Source: Planctomycetaceae bacterium (lineage in GTDB: Bacteria; Planctomycetota; PLA2). From it: a stretch of DNA of 53,917 bases. This document shows, in pieces, positions 25,284 to 34,146 of the stretch. The position numbers and the translations under genes are program-made. The notes under the pieces were generated by a model. The model was not told the origin of the DNA. It saw nothing but the letters and a program-made list of their open reading frames with translations, and ran no database searches. The stretch's first letter is position 1; the number at the start of each line of letters is the position of its first letter. The stretch lies in assembly GCA_011525755.1 (NCBI GenBank), contig WYBS01000008.1, forward strand, positions 1-53,917. Direction: 5' to 3'.

Positions 25284-28200
25284 TCACGACGCGGGCACGA
25301 GCCGCCGGGCGTGGTGCTCCTGGAGGCTCAGCACCGGGACGGCCTGGTGGGAGAGCGCCGCGATCCCGTTCACCGCCGCGGCCGCGCCCGACAGGGTCGT
25401 GATGATCGGGATCCGCTTCCCGAGCGCCTCCTGGCGGATCCGCCCCTCGTCGGTGTGCGCGCCCTTGCCGACGGGCGTGTTGATGATCAGCTGGATCTCG
25501 CCGTTCTTGACCGCGTCGAGCACGTCGGGCCGGCCCTGGCCGAGCTTGAAGATGCGGTGCGCCTCGACGCCGACCCGGCGGAGCGCGTCGTAGGTCCCGC
25601 CCGTCGCGATGATCTTGAAGCCCAGGTCGACGAGGCGGCGGCCGAGGAAGATCACGCCGCGCTTGTCGCTGTCGCGCACGGAGAGGAAGACCGTGCCCTC
25701 GCGCGGCAGCGAGCAGCCTGCGGCGTCCATCGCCTTCGCGAAGGCGACGCCGAAGTCCGACGCGATCCCCATCACCTCGCCGGTCGAGCGCATCTCCGGG
25801 CCCAGGATGATGTCCGCGCCCATGAACCGGTCGAAGGGGAAGACCGGCTGCTTCACGCTCACGTGGCCGGGGATCGTCTCCTCGAGGAAGCCGAGCTCCT
25901 TGAGCGAGCGGCCGGCCATCACCTTCGCGGCAATCCCGGCGAGCGGCCGGCCGATCGCCTTCGCGACGAAGGGCACCGTGCGGCTCGCGCGCGGGTTCAC
26001 CTCGATCACGTAGACCTCGCCCGCCTGGACGAGGAACTGGATGTTCATGAGCCCGCGCACCCCGAGCGCCTGGCCGATCCGGACGGTGTGGCCGCGGATC
26101 GTGCGCAGGACGCCCGCGGGCAGCGTGTAGCTCGGGAGCGAGCAGCCCGAGTCGCCGGAGTGGATCCCCGCCTCCTCGACGTGCTCCATGATGCCGCCGA
26201 TCACGACGCGCTCCCCGTCGCAGACCGCATCCACGTCGAGCTCGATCGATTCCTCCATGAACCGGTCGAGCAGGACCGGGTGGTCGGGGCTCACCGCGAC
26301 CGCGAGCGCCATGTACTCGCGCAGCGCCTGCTCGTCGTAGACGGTCTCCATGCCGCGACCGCCGAGCACGTAGCTCGGGCGCACCACGCACGGGTAGCCG
26401 ATCCGCCCCGCTTCCGCGACCGCGGCCTCGACGCTCGTCGCGGTGCCGTTGTTCGGCTGCCGCACGTCCAGTTCGCGCGCGAGGGCCTGGAAGCGCTCTC
26501 GGTCGCTCGCCCGGTCGATCGAGTCGACCGACGTGCCGAGGATCGGCACGCCCTCCTCCTCGAGCGCCTTCGCGAGGTTCAAGGGCGTCTGCCCGCCGAA
26601 CTGGACGATCACGCCGTGCGGATTCACCCGCTCGATCACGTGGAGGACGTCCTCCACCGTGAGCGGCTCGAAGAAGAGCAGGTCGCTCGTGTCGTAGTCG
26701 GTCGAGACGGTCTCGGGGTTCGAGTTGACCATCACGGTCTCGAACCCGATCTCCTCGAGGGCGAAGGCCGCGTGGCAGCAGCAGTAGTCGAACTCGATCC
26801 CCTGCCCGATCCGGTTGGGACCGCCGCCGAGGATGACGATGCGCTTCCGGTCCGTGAGATCGACCTCGTCCTCGTCCTCGTAGGTGGAGTAGTAGTAGGG
26901 CGTGTAGGCGCGGAACTCGGCCGCGCACGTGTCCACGAGCTTGTAGACCGGCCGGATGCCGCGCCGGCGCCGGTCCGCGCGCACCGCCTTCTCCGTCGAG
27001 CGGAGCAGGTGGGCGAGCTGGCGGTCGGAGAAGCCGTCACGCTTCGCGGCGCGGAGAAGCCTGTCCGGGACTTCCGGCAGCACGCCGCACGCGGCGATCT
27101 CGCGCTCGCGCTCGACGATCTCCATCATCTGGTCGAGGAACCAGGGATCGATCTTCGTGAGCTCGCTCACGAGATCGACGCTCATCCCCTGCCGCAGGGC
27201 GCAGCCGATGAAGAAGATGCGCTCGGCGTTGGGGACGACCAGCCGCTGCCGCAGCACGACGTCGTCCACCTTGTGCGGGTCCTTGCCGTCGGCGCCGAAG
27301 CCGGCGCGGCCGATCTCGAGCCCGCGCAACGCCTTCTGGAGCGACTCCTTGAAGGTGCGGCCGATCGCCATCGTCTCGCCGACCGACTTCATCTGCGTCG
27401 TGAGCGTCGGGTCCGCCTCCTTGAACTTCTCGAAGGTGAACCGCGGCACCTTGGTCACGACGTAGTCGATCGTCGGTTCGAAGGAGGCGGGCGTCTCCTT
27501 CGTGATGTCGTTCTTGATCTCGTCGAGCGTGTAGCCGACCGCGAGCTTGGCCGCGAACTTCGCGATCGGGAAGCCCGTCGCCTTGCTCGCGAGCGCGCTC
27601 GAGCGGCTCACGCGCGGGTTCATCTCGATCACGACGAGGCGGCCGTCCGCCGGGTTGACGGCGAACTGCACGTTGCTGCCGCCCGTCTCGACGCCGATCG
27701 CGCGGATGATCGCGATCGCCGCGTCGCGCATCCGCTGGTACTCGCGGTCGGTGAGCGTCTGCGCCGGCGCCACCGTGATCGAGTCGCCGGTGTGTACCCC
27801 CATCGGGTCGACGTTCTCGATCGAGCAGATGATCACGACGTTGTCGAGCCGGTCGCGCATCACCTCGAGCTCGAACTCCTTCCAGCCGACGACCGACTCC
27901 TCGATGAGGACCTCGGAGACCATCGAGAGCGCGAGTCCGCGCGCGCAGATCTCCTCGAACTCCTTCACGTTGTAGGCGATCCCGCCGCCGCTGCCGCCGA
28001 GGGTGTAGGCGGGCCGGATCACGAGCGGGAGGCCGAGCTCGGCCATCCCCGCGCGCGCCTCGTCCATCGTGTGCGCGAGCGCCGAGCGCGGCACGTCGAG
28101 GCCGATCCTCACCATCGTCTCGCGGAAGGCAGCGCGGTCCTCGGCGCGGTCGATCGCGTCCGGCTTCGCGCCGATCATCTCCACGCCGTACTTCTCGAGC

Positions 28201-28520
28201 ACCCCGCGCTTGTGGAGCTTCATCGCGATGTTCAGCGCGGTCTGGCCCCCCATCGTCGGGAGGAGCGCGTCGGGCCGCTCGCGCGCGATGATCCGCTCGA
28301 TCACCTCGGGCGTGATCGGCTCGATGTACGTCCGGTCCGCGAGCTCCGGGTCGGTCATGATCGTCGCGGGGTTGCTGTTGACGAGGATGACCCGGTAGCC
28401 CTCCTCCTTCAGCGCCTTCACGGCCTGCGTGCCGGAGTAGTCGAACTCGCAGGCCTGCCCGATGACGATCGGGCCGGAGCCGATGAGCAGAATGGAGCTA
28501 AGGTCCGTGCGCTTGGGCAT
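25284..28520 (-). CDS. carB: Carbamoyl-phosphate synthase large subunit
   Basis: 1078 aa, full family length. It begins [20 protein letters not shown] and shows both synthetase halves: the first ATP-grasp (GSGGGIAYN and [18 protein letters not shown]), the oligomerisation region, the second half ([34 protein letters not shown]) and a C-terminal MGS-like allosteric domain ([33 protein letters not shown]). It makes carbamoyl phosphate from ammonia, bicarbonate and two ATP for pyrimidine and arginine synthesis. The glutaminase subunit carA is not next to it. A very long open frame runs antisense to it, a composition effect. Confidence 0.97.
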   Translation of the reverse strand: MPKRTDLSSILLIGSGPIVIGQACEFDYSGTQAVKALKEEGYRVILVNSNPATIMTDPELADRTYIEPITPEVIERIIARERPDALLPTMGGQTALNIAMKLHKRGVLEKYGVEMIGAKPDAIDRAEDRAAFRETMVRIGLDVPRSALAHTMDEARAGMAELGLPLVIRPAYTLGGSGGGIAYNVKEFEEICARGLALSMVSEVLIEESVVGWKEFELEVMRDRLDNVVIICSIENVDPMGVHTGDSITVAPAQTLTDREYQRMRDAAIAIIRAIGVETGGSNVQFAVNPADGRLVVIEMNPRVSRSSALASKATGFPIAKFAAKLAVGYTLDEIKNDITKETPASFEPTIDYVVTKVPRFTFEKFKEADPTLTTQMKSVGETMAIGRTFKESLQKALRGLEIGRAGFGADGKDPHKVDDVVLRQRLVVPNAERIFFIGCALRQGMSVDLVSELTKIDPWFLDQMMEIVEREREIAACGVLPEVPDRLLRAAKRDGFSDRQLAHLLRSTEKAVRADRRRRGIRPVYKLVDTCAAEFRAYTPYYYSTYEDEDEVDLTDRKRIVILGGGPNRIGQGIEFDYCCCHAAFALEEIGFETVMVNSNPETVSTDYDTSDLLFFEPLTVEDVLHVIERVNPHGVIVQFGGQTPLNLAKALEEEGVPILGTSVDSIDRASDRERFQALARELDVRQPNNGTATSVEAAVAEAGRIGYPCVVRPSYVLGGRGMETVYDEQALREYMALAVAVSPDHPVLLDRFMEESIELDVDAVCDGERVVIGGIMEHVEEAGIHSGDSGCSLPSYTLPAGVLRTIRGHTVRIGQALGVRGLMNIQFLVQAGEVYVIEVNPRASRTVPFVAKAIGRPLAGIAAKVMAGRSLKELGFLEETIPGHVSVKQPVFPFDRFMGADIILGPEMRSTGEVMGIASDFGVAFAKAMDAAGCSLPREGTVFLSVRDSDKRGVIFLGRRLVDLGFKIIATGGTYDALRRVGVEAHRIFKLGQGRPDVLDAVKNGEIQLIINTPVGKGAHTDEGRIRQEALGKRIPIITTLSGAAAAVNGIAALSHQAVPVLSLQEHHARRLVPAS

Positions 28521-28574
28521 CCTGGTTCCGGAGCGTGTTTACACGGTTCGGGGCCGGCGTCAAGCGCCGGTCTC

Positions 28575-29291
28575 TCATGCGGGGGGGGCCGGGGGGGGGC
28601 CGCCGCCGCCGCCGCCCGACCTGCGGCGACGCCGCCGGCGGCGCCGGCGCCGGGGCGGGCCCTCGCCCTCGGGCGCCTGCGCGGCGGGTTCCCGGGCATC
28701 CTCCCCCCCGGGCCCCTGCGCCTCCTCCTCGGGCTCGGGCCCCGTCTCCTCGGGGCTCGCCCGGAGGGCCACCGCCTCCTGCGCCTTCTCGACGACGGTC
28801 TTGATCCCGAGCCTCGCGCGCTCGCGGGCCTTCTCCTCGCGGGTCATCTCCTCGCGCTGCTTGCGGACCTCCTCGCGCTCGCGGCGGAGCGCGTGGAGGC
28901 GCTCGCGCTCCCGCTCGTAGCCCTCCTCGTCATCCATCGGCTCGCGCCCCTCGAGCTCGACGGTCGCGTAGAACGCGTAGAGCTCCTCCCGGCGCCTCAG
29001 CCAAGGGTTGCCCGCCGGCGCGAGCGAGCGGATGCGGTGGTAGTAGGAGCGCGAGAGGTAGTCGCACATGAGCCGCGAGTGGATCTCGTCGGCGGCGGCG
29101 GCGTCGAACGCCGCGGGCGGGCCCTCGAGCGCCCGGAAGAAGGCGCAGGAGAGCCCGAGATCCACGGGGCAATCGAGCATGTGGACGAGGCCGGCCGCGC
29201 ACGAGCAGACCTGCGTCGGCTCGGGCCTTCCCCCGCCCAGCTGCACGTGGACCTGGTTGGCGCAGCGCGGACCGGACTCGCCGGGCTCCAT
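28575..29291 (-). CDS. Small Cys-containing, coiled-coil protein with poly-Arg tail
   Basis: 238 aa from ATG 29291 (MEPGESGPRCANQVHVQLGG). The first 60 residues carry five cysteines (RCAN, VCSCAAG, LDCPVD, SCAFFRA), possibly a metal site. A tyrosine-rich helix (MCDYLSRSYYHRIRSL) leads to a highly charged coiled coil (YERERERLHALRREREEVRK) and an acidic stretch. The tail is PP, about a dozen consecutive Arg, then Ser-Gly6 and a Pro-rich end. The Arg block could bind nucleic acid. No family recognised. The 3' end overlaps one of the G/C-run elements, which supplies the final Gly/Pro codons. Confidence 0.72.
   Translation of the reverse strand: MEPGESGPRCANQVHVQLGGGRPEPTQVCSCAAGLVHMLDCPVDLGLSCAFFRALEGPPAAFDAAAADEIHSRLMCDYLSRSYYHRIRSLAPAGNPWLRRREELYAFYATVELEGREPMDDEEGYERERERLHALRREREEVRKQREEMTREEKARERARLGIKTVVEKAQEAVALRASPEETGPEPEEEAQGPGGEDAREPAAQAPEGEGPPRRRRRRRRRRRSGGGGGGPPPAPPA
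28581..28600 (-). repeat. C-rich element at the 3' end of the poly-Arg gene
   Basis: Plus strand G8-CC-G9; in gene sense C9-GG-C8, four bases before the stop codon. It is a copy of the recurring 3'-end element lying inside the last codons. Confidence 0.5.
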
Positions 29292-29372
29292 GACGGGACA
29301 TCCTACCGCGACCCGGCCGATCGCGTCCTTGACCGATTGCGCCCCCCCGCCCCCCGTGCTAGCTTTCGCCGC

Positions 29373-30095
29373 ATGGCTGAGCCGGCCCCCAAGACGGCCC
29401 CCGCGGTCCGAGAAACGACCACGGTCATCGTCCGGCCGTACCCGAAAATCGTCTACCTCTACCTGACCTGGCTCGTGTCGATCTTCTGCGGCATCCTGCA
29501 GAAGCAGCTGCCCATCGGCAAGACGCTCGAGGCGGAGTTCGCCGGCGAGAGCGCGCTGGTCGGGCGGATCTGGATCTTCGTCTTCATCTTCAACCTGCTC
29601 GTGATCTCGTTCGAGTTCTCCCGCATCCGCTCGGTCGCGATCATCCTCGGGGTCCTCGCGTTCATCTTCGCGGGGATCCAGTTCGGGTTCCTCGCCGCCG
29701 TGGGCGTCTTCCTGCGCGACCTGCCCCTCCTCATGAACGAGACCTTCTACTTCGTGGTGGCGGCGGTCTTCACGATCATCTACCTGCTCGTCTTCCTCAC
29801 CACGCGCTTCAACTACTGGGAGTTTCAGCCGAACGAGATCCTCCACCACCACGGCTTCCTCGGGGACGTGCGGCGCTACCCGACGCGCGGCCTCCGGATG
29901 CAGAAGGAGATCACGGACGTGCTCGAGCACATCCTGCTCCGCGCGGGGACGCTCGTCCTCGAGCCGCCGGGCGTCGACCGCCCGATCGTCCTCGAGAACG
30001 TGATCAACCTGAACAAGGTCGAGGACAAGATCCAGCGGCTTCTCGGCACGCTGAAGGTCCGCCTCGACGAAGGCCAGGTCGGCGGCGCGGACTGA
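29373..30095 (+). CDS. Membrane protein with C-terminal bacterial PH-like domain
   Basis: 240 aa from ATG 29373. Hydrophobic segments lie near residues 30-50, 64-80, 87-110 and 125-145 (IWIFVFIFNLLVISF; SVAIILGVLAFIFAGIQFGF; VVAAVFTIIYLLVFL). The cytoplasmic C-terminal part (YWEFQPNEILHHHGFLGDV; YPTRGLRMQKEITDVLEHIL; PIVLENVINLNKVEDKIQRL) follows the strand-strand-I-N pattern of bPH2-type PH-like domains. Function unknown; such proteins are often membrane-associated scaffolds. It is divergent from the poly-Arg gene and convergent with the lipoprotein gene at 30183. Confidence 0.78.
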   Translation: MAEPAPKTAPAVRETTTVIVRPYPKIVYLYLTWLVSIFCGILQKQLPIGKTLEAEFAGESALVGRIWIFVFIFNLLVISFEFSRIRSVAIILGVLAFIFAGIQFGFLAAVGVFLRDLPLLMNETFYFVVAAVFTIIYLLVFLTTRFNYWEFQPNEILHHHGFLGDVRRYPTRGLRMQKEITDVLEHILLRAGTLVLEPPGVDRPIVLENVINLNKVEDKIQRLLGTLKVRLDEGQVGGAD

Positions 30096-30162
30096 CAGGT
30101 CAACGGTTAACGTGCGTGGGCGCCCGAACTCCGGGTGTGCAAAGGGCTTGCGACGATCCACC

Positions 30163-30180
30163 TGCGGAACGAGTTCCGCA
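30163..30180 (-). terminator. Hairpin after the stop of the lipoprotein gene, between convergent genes
   Basis: TGCGGAA-CGAG-TTCCGCA, a perfect seven-pair stem three bases after the stop at 30183 and about 70 bases after the stop of the opposing gene. It has no T-run on either side, so it could be a bidirectional Rho-type or weak terminator. Confidence 0.4.
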
Positions 30181-30182
30181 CC

Positions 30183-30611
30183 CTACTGGCGGACGCCCGT
30201 GTAGCTGCCGAGCGGCCCCGTATCGAGGTTCGTGTCGGAGTAGCCGCAGCAGAACTCGTCGCCGTCGGGGCTGAACAGGAACGTGATGTCCGCCTCGTAA
30301 TCGAGGTCGCCGTTGATCGGCACGAGCGTGATGTCGAGCCGGTTGCCGACGATCGTCGCCGTCCCCTCGAGCTCCCGGTCGGCCGCGTTGTCGTAGGTCG
30401 TCCCCGTGCAGACGACCGTCGTGCCGGTCTGCACGAAGGTGATCGTCCCGCGCAGGAAGTGGCCGGGGGTCCCCGTGTACCGGTACGTGCCCGTCACGTC
30501 GACGACCGCGGCGGGAAGCTCCTCGCAGGCCCACCCCGAGGCGGGAGGCGCGTCGTCCGAGGAGTTGCACGCGGCCAGAAGGAGCGCGAGGACGGCAATC
30601 CGGGGGCGCAT
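30183..30611 (-). CDS. Small lipoprotein of unknown function
   Basis: 142 aa: MRPRIAVLALLLAACNSSDD has a clear lipobox (LAAC, Cys15) followed by a polar linker. The rest is an all-beta domain, for example VVDVTGTYRYTGTPGHFLRG and TVVCTGTTYDNAADRELEGT, with paired cysteines (FCCGYSD). It looks like a small lipocalin- or META-like barrel in length and strand pattern, but no family was recognised. Its neighbours do not explain it. Confidence 0.75.
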   Translation of the reverse strand: MRPRIAVLALLLAACNSSDDAPPASGWACEELPAAVVDVTGTYRYTGTPGHFLRGTITFVQTGTTVVCTGTTYDNAADRELEGTATIVGNRLDITLVPINGDLDYEADITFLFSPDGDEFCCGYSDTNLDTGPLGSYTGVRQ

Positions 30612-30644
30612 GGCGCCCGGAGCTTAGCAGGCGCCGCACCCCTG

Positions 30645-32204
30645 TCACCGGATCTCGCGGAACTCCCCGCGGTTGGCCTCCGCGAGCCGCCGCAGGAAGT
30701 CGACGGCCGTGTCGGTCTCCGCGGGGTCGTCATCGGGGCCGGTGCGGAGCCCGACGGCGTGGATCCGGACGGGGCGCCGCGCGGTCCTCCGACGCACCTC
30801 CGCGAGGATCTGCTCGGGCTCGGCGTAGGTCTTCCCCCGGTAGGAGCACCGGTAGGGCGTGCCGTCGGTGAGGAGGACGATCGCATCCGGCGCGAAGGGG
30901 CCGTCCAGCGCGGTCATCAGCGCCCCGTAGGTGTTCGTCGGGCCAGCCGGCTTCCGGGCGAGGAGCGCCTGCACCGGCGCGTCCGCGTGCGTGCGGTCCC
31001 CGGAATCCAGCTCGTCCGCGGGCCACGGCCGGACGTCCCCTGAGAAGGCGAGGACCCGGAACCGCGCCCCCGGCGGGAGCGTCCGGACGGCGCGGTCGAG
31101 CTCCCTCGCCGCGTACGCGAGGCGGGTATGGCCCGCGTCGTCGACCGTGGCCATCGACGCGGAGACGTCGATGAGGAAGGTCACGCGCGCCGTGCGCAGG
31201 CCGAGGTCGAAGAAGTAGGCGCGCTCGCCCGGCTCCTTCGCGACCGGCCCCGTCCAGCCGTCGCGGTTCGCGGCCCACCAGCCGCGCCAGAGGTCCGGGT
31301 CGATGCCGAAGTCCTTGCCGGTGAGGCCGAAGAGCGCGTCGGCGAGGTCGAGCATCAGCCGGCTCTCGTTCTCGTCCGCGAGCCGGCCGACGAGGAGCGA
31401 GATCGCCTCCGGGCCGGCCCTTCCCGAGAGGCCGCGGATCGCGGCCCCGCGCACGAGGAGGGACCGGTCCTTCAGGGCCCTGTCCGCCTGCTCGGGCTTG
31501 AGCGTGCGCGAGGCGGCGGCGGCCGCGCGCAGGCGCTCGTCCGGGTCCTCGAGGGCGAGGTCGACCGCCGGGTCGGCGATCCCGAGGGAGACGAGCGCCG
31601 CCACCGCGGCGGCGCGCACCTCGGGGTCCGCGGCCGCCGCGAGCGGCGCGATCGCGGGACCGAGCGTCGCGGCGCGCGCGCGGCCGATCCCCTGGAGCGT
31701 GAGCGCGAGGAGCTCGCGCTCGAGCGGACCGGCCTCGGCGAGGAGCCCGCGGTCGCCGGACCCCTTCGCCGGCGCGAGGATCTTCCGCGCGACCCAGTCG
31801 AGGTCGTCCGGCCGCCGCAGGTTCGCGAGCGCGTCGGGGAGCACGGCGTGGAGGAGCTCGAAGCGCGGCTCCCGGCCCACGGGACCGAAGAGCGCGCGGA
31901 CCATGGCGGCGAGCGCGTCGGGCGTGCCCACGCGGCCGATCGCGCGCGCGGCCTCCGCACGGACGCGGTAGGCGCGGTCCTCCGCGACGATCCGGGCGAG
32001 GAGCCGCCCGGCGAAGTCGCGCGGCTCGTCCTCGAACGGGAGGTGCGAGAGCTCGCGCACGAGGATCGCCCGCTCGCGGATCGCGGCGGGCGCCTGCCGG
32101 GAGGAGAGCTGGTCGTACCGCTGCTCGATCTCCTTCGCACGGGCGGCGAGGAACTCCGTGTCCGGCCCGTCCCCGAGGAGGAGAAGCAGCAGGATCCCCA
32201 TCAT
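30645..32204 (-). CDS. HEAT-repeat plus von Willebrand factor A domain protein
   Basis: 519 aa. The start ATG at 32204 overlaps the previous stop (ATGA) and opens with a short hydrophobic segment (MMGILLLLLLG), a possible uncleaved or weak signal. Residues about 60-310 are HEAT-like repeats (PEVRAAAVAALVSLGIADP; DERLRAAAAASRTL). From about 345 there is a vWA domain with a complete MIDAS: DVSAS, Thr in PAGPTNTYGAL and Asp in VLLTDGTPYRC. The architecture is common in planctomycetes, usually envelope-associated, function unknown. It is translationally coupled to the histidine phosphatase. Confidence 0.85.
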   Translation of the reverse strand: MMGILLLLLLGDGPDTEFLAARAKEIEQRYDQLSSRQAPAAIRERAILVRELSHLPFEDEPRDFAGRLLARIVAEDRAYRVRAEAARAIGRVGTPDALAAMVRALFGPVGREPRFELLHAVLPDALANLRRPDDLDWVARKILAPAKGSGDRGLLAEAGPLERELLALTLQGIGRARAATLGPAIAPLAAAADPEVRAAAVAALVSLGIADPAVDLALEDPDERLRAAAAASRTLKPEQADRALKDRSLLVRGAAIRGLSGRAGPEAISLLVGRLADENESRLMLDLADALFGLTGKDFGIDPDLWRGWWAANRDGWTGPVAKEPGERAYFFDLGLRTARVTFLIDVSASMATVDDAGHTRLAYAARELDRAVRTLPPGARFRVLAFSGDVRPWPADELDSGDRTHADAPVQALLARKPAGPTNTYGALMTALDGPFAPDAIVLLTDGTPYRCSYRGKTYAEPEQILAEVRRRTARRPVRIHAVGLRTGPDDDPAETDTAVDFLRRLAEANRGEFREIR

Positions 32205-32806
32205 GAGTCCGAACGCAGCTCGGGCGGCAGATGGGCGACGTCGCCGAGGACCTCCGCCCGGAACCGTCCCATCTCCCCCACGAGGACGGTGCGGCATGCC
32301 TGCGGCTGGGCGATCCCCCAGACCCCCTTCGAATCCCGACCGAGGGCGCGGGCGATCAAGACGCGATTCAGCGCCTTGTGCCCGACGGCGAGGACGGAGC
32401 CGCCCGCCTTCGCGAGGGTCGGAAGCGCCCGCCCCGCACGCTCCCAAAGCCGGTCGAAGGACTCGCCGCCGGGCATCGCGAGGCCCCTCGGATCCTCGTA
32501 CCAGCGCGCGTGGAGCAGGGGATCGAGGGACCGGATCGCGTCCGGCAGGAGCCCCTCCCAGAGGCCGCGGTCGATCTCCGCGAGGTCCTCGAGGATCTCC
32601 GGCTCGTGGCCGAGGAGCCGCGCCGTCTCGACCGCGCGGGCGAGCGGGCTCGAGAAGACGCCGTCGAAGCGCTCGTCCGAAAGCGCCGCGCGGAGGCGCT
32701 CCGCCTGCGCGCGCCCCGTCGCGGAGAGCGGGATGTCGGTGCGGCCGAGGCAGCGACGGCCCTCGTTCCATTCGGTCGCGCCGTGGCGGACGAGCAGGAG
32801 CCTCAC
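32201..32806 (-). CDS. Histidine phosphatase (phosphoglycerate mutase-like) family protein
   Basis: 201 aa. The family motif LLLVRHGATEWN (RHG, His8) is followed by FSSPLARAVETA, a Glu in EDLAEIDRGLWEG and the second catalytic His in VLAVGHKALNRVLI. It has the size of cobC/alpha-ribazole-phosphatase-like and Gpm2-type enzymes; the specific substrate cannot be assigned. A cobalamin adenosyltransferase gene lies 7 kb away, not linked. It overlaps the vWA/HEAT gene by four bases. Confidence 0.88.
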   Translation of the reverse strand: MRLLLVRHGATEWNEGRRCLGRTDIPLSATGRAQAERLRAALSDERFDGVFSSPLARAVETARLLGHEPEILEDLAEIDRGLWEGLLPDAIRSLDPLLHARWYEDPRGLAMPGGESFDRLWERAGRALPTLAKAGGSVLAVGHKALNRVLIARALGRDSKGVWGIAQPQACRTVLVGEMGRFRAEVLGDVAHLPPELRSDS

Positions 32807-32837
32807 CGCCCCATGCTACGCCTTGCGGGGCGAAAGA

Positions 32838-32854
32838 GGGGGGGCCGGGGGGGG
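32838..32854 (-). repeat. C-rich element after the third porin-like gene
   Basis: Plus strand G7-CC-G8, in gene sense C8-GG-C7, beginning one base after the stop at 32856. It is a clean copy of the recurring 3'-end element. Confidence 0.55.
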
Positions 32855-32855
32855 A

Positions 32856-34136
32856 TCAGAACGGCACGTGGATGCGCAAGCCGAGCAGGAAGAGATCGTC
32901 GCCGTTCGCGAAGGAGCTGCCTCCCGGTTCGATGACGAACTGCGCCTCGGGGGTGACGAGGATCTTCCCGTTCGCCATCGCGAAGGTGTAGTAGATCTCG
33001 ACGACCGTCTCGTGGTTCTGCGCGCCGGGGATGATCGCGTCCACGGGTCCCTTGATGTAGCCGACCGCGACGCCGACCTGGTCGTCCGGACGGCTCGGGA
33101 TCGGGCCGAAAAAGACCGCGCCGAGCTGCCAGTCGGACTCGATCTGGTTCGGATGGTTCGCGGCGCCCGGCTGGTTGTCCTTGACCGTCGCGCGGGCGAA
33201 GATGCCGATCTTCCCGGTCACGTACCAGTCGAACGAGAGGCCGAAGGCGCCCGCGGGGTCGTCGGGAGCCGTGTTCAGCTGCCCGTAGGCGCGCAGGTGG
33301 AACTCGCGGTCGCTGATCCTGCCCTTCCATGCGAACTCCATGAGCAGGAGGCCGTGGTTGAACCACTGGCCGGGCGTGTTGAACCAGCCCACGTCGAAGC
33401 TGTACTGGCTCTTCGACCCGAACTCCGTGAAGAAACGGAGCCCGTAGATCGACGTGCCGCCGGCGTTCGTCGGCCAGTCGAGCGCGGGCGGGTCGTCGAA
33501 GAGGTTGTTCAGGAACTGCGTGCGCGAGTCGGACGCGAAGGCGTTCGTCGCGTAGTACTCGCGCGGGTCGAGCTGGCCCCCCATCACCTCGACCGCGTGG
33601 TCGGCGACGAAGAAGGTCCAGGACGCGCCCCACTGGTAGGCCGCGACGTCGCCGGGCGCGGTCGAGACCGTGCCGTCCACGCCGATGCCGTCCACGAGAC
33701 CGGAGAGCGTCGCGCCCGCGGTGCCCGCGATCGGGCCGAACGCGGCCGGGAACGCGGCGGCGTCGCTGTTCGCCACGAGGTCGACGAAGAGGTTCAGGTT
33801 CTCGGTCACGGCGAAGTCGAAGTCGAGCGCGATGTCGCCGTGCACGGAGTGCGTGTCCGAGGGGTCGGATCCGACCGTGGCGAGGATCACGCCGGTGAGG
33901 CTCGCGTGGAGGGTGATGCCCTGGAGCCCCCCCCCGCCCCCCTGCGCGCCGGCCTCGGGCGCGACCTCGGCGAGGTAGCTCGCCACGTCCTGACGCAGGA
34001 GCACGCTCCGCCGGGCCTCGAGGGCCTCCGCGCGCCGGGCGAGATCCGCCGCCTCCGCGCGCAGGAGGGCATCGGATTCCGCGTGGACGGGCCACGCGAG
34101 GATCGCGGTCGCGAGAAGGACGATCGCCGCTCTCAT
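32856..34136 (-). CDS. Outer-membrane porin-like protein, paralogue 3 (OprB-like style)
   Basis: 426 aa. A signal peptide (MRAAIVLLATAILAWPVHA) precedes a short coiled coil (LRAEAADLARRAEALEARRS), then a strand-rich barrel ending in Phe (GLRIHVPF), typical of outer-membrane proteins. Shared with its two neighbours are GITLHASLTGV, the aromatic block GWFNTPGQWFNHG, a SRPDDQVGVAVGYI strand and the EIYYTFAMANGKILVTPE strand. It resembles carbohydrate-selective OprB-type porins in plan, but the N-terminal coiled coil recalls peptidoglycan- or oligomer-anchored porins. It lies ten bases downstream of the second paralogue, so they form an operon. Confidence 0.78.
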   Translation of the reverse strand: MRAAIVLLATAILAWPVHAESDALLRAEAADLARRAEALEARRSVLLRQDVASYLAEVAPEAGAQGGGGGLQGITLHASLTGVILATVGSDPSDTHSVHGDIALDFDFAVTENLNLFVDLVANSDAAAFPAAFGPIAGTAGATLSGLVDGIGVDGTVSTAPGDVAAYQWGASWTFFVADHAVEVMGGQLDPREYYATNAFASDSRTQFLNNLFDDPPALDWPTNAGGTSIYGLRFFTEFGSKSQYSFDVGWFNTPGQWFNHGLLLMEFAWKGRISDREFHLRAYGQLNTAPDDPAGAFGLSFDWYVTGKIGIFARATVKDNQPGAANHPNQIESDWQLGAVFFGPIPSRPDDQVGVAVGYIKGPVDAIIPGAQNHETVVEIYYTFAMANGKILVTPEAQFVIEPGGSSFANGDDLFLLGLRIHVPF

Positions 34137-34146
34137 CGGACGGCCC

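Noticed and set aside
24903-30095. A 1730-codon plus-strand open frame covering the carB region
   Set aside because: It is antisense to carB, composed of Arg/Asp/His-rich low-complexity residues and made open only by GC-skewed codon use. Only its last 240 codons, from ATG 29373, are a real gene.
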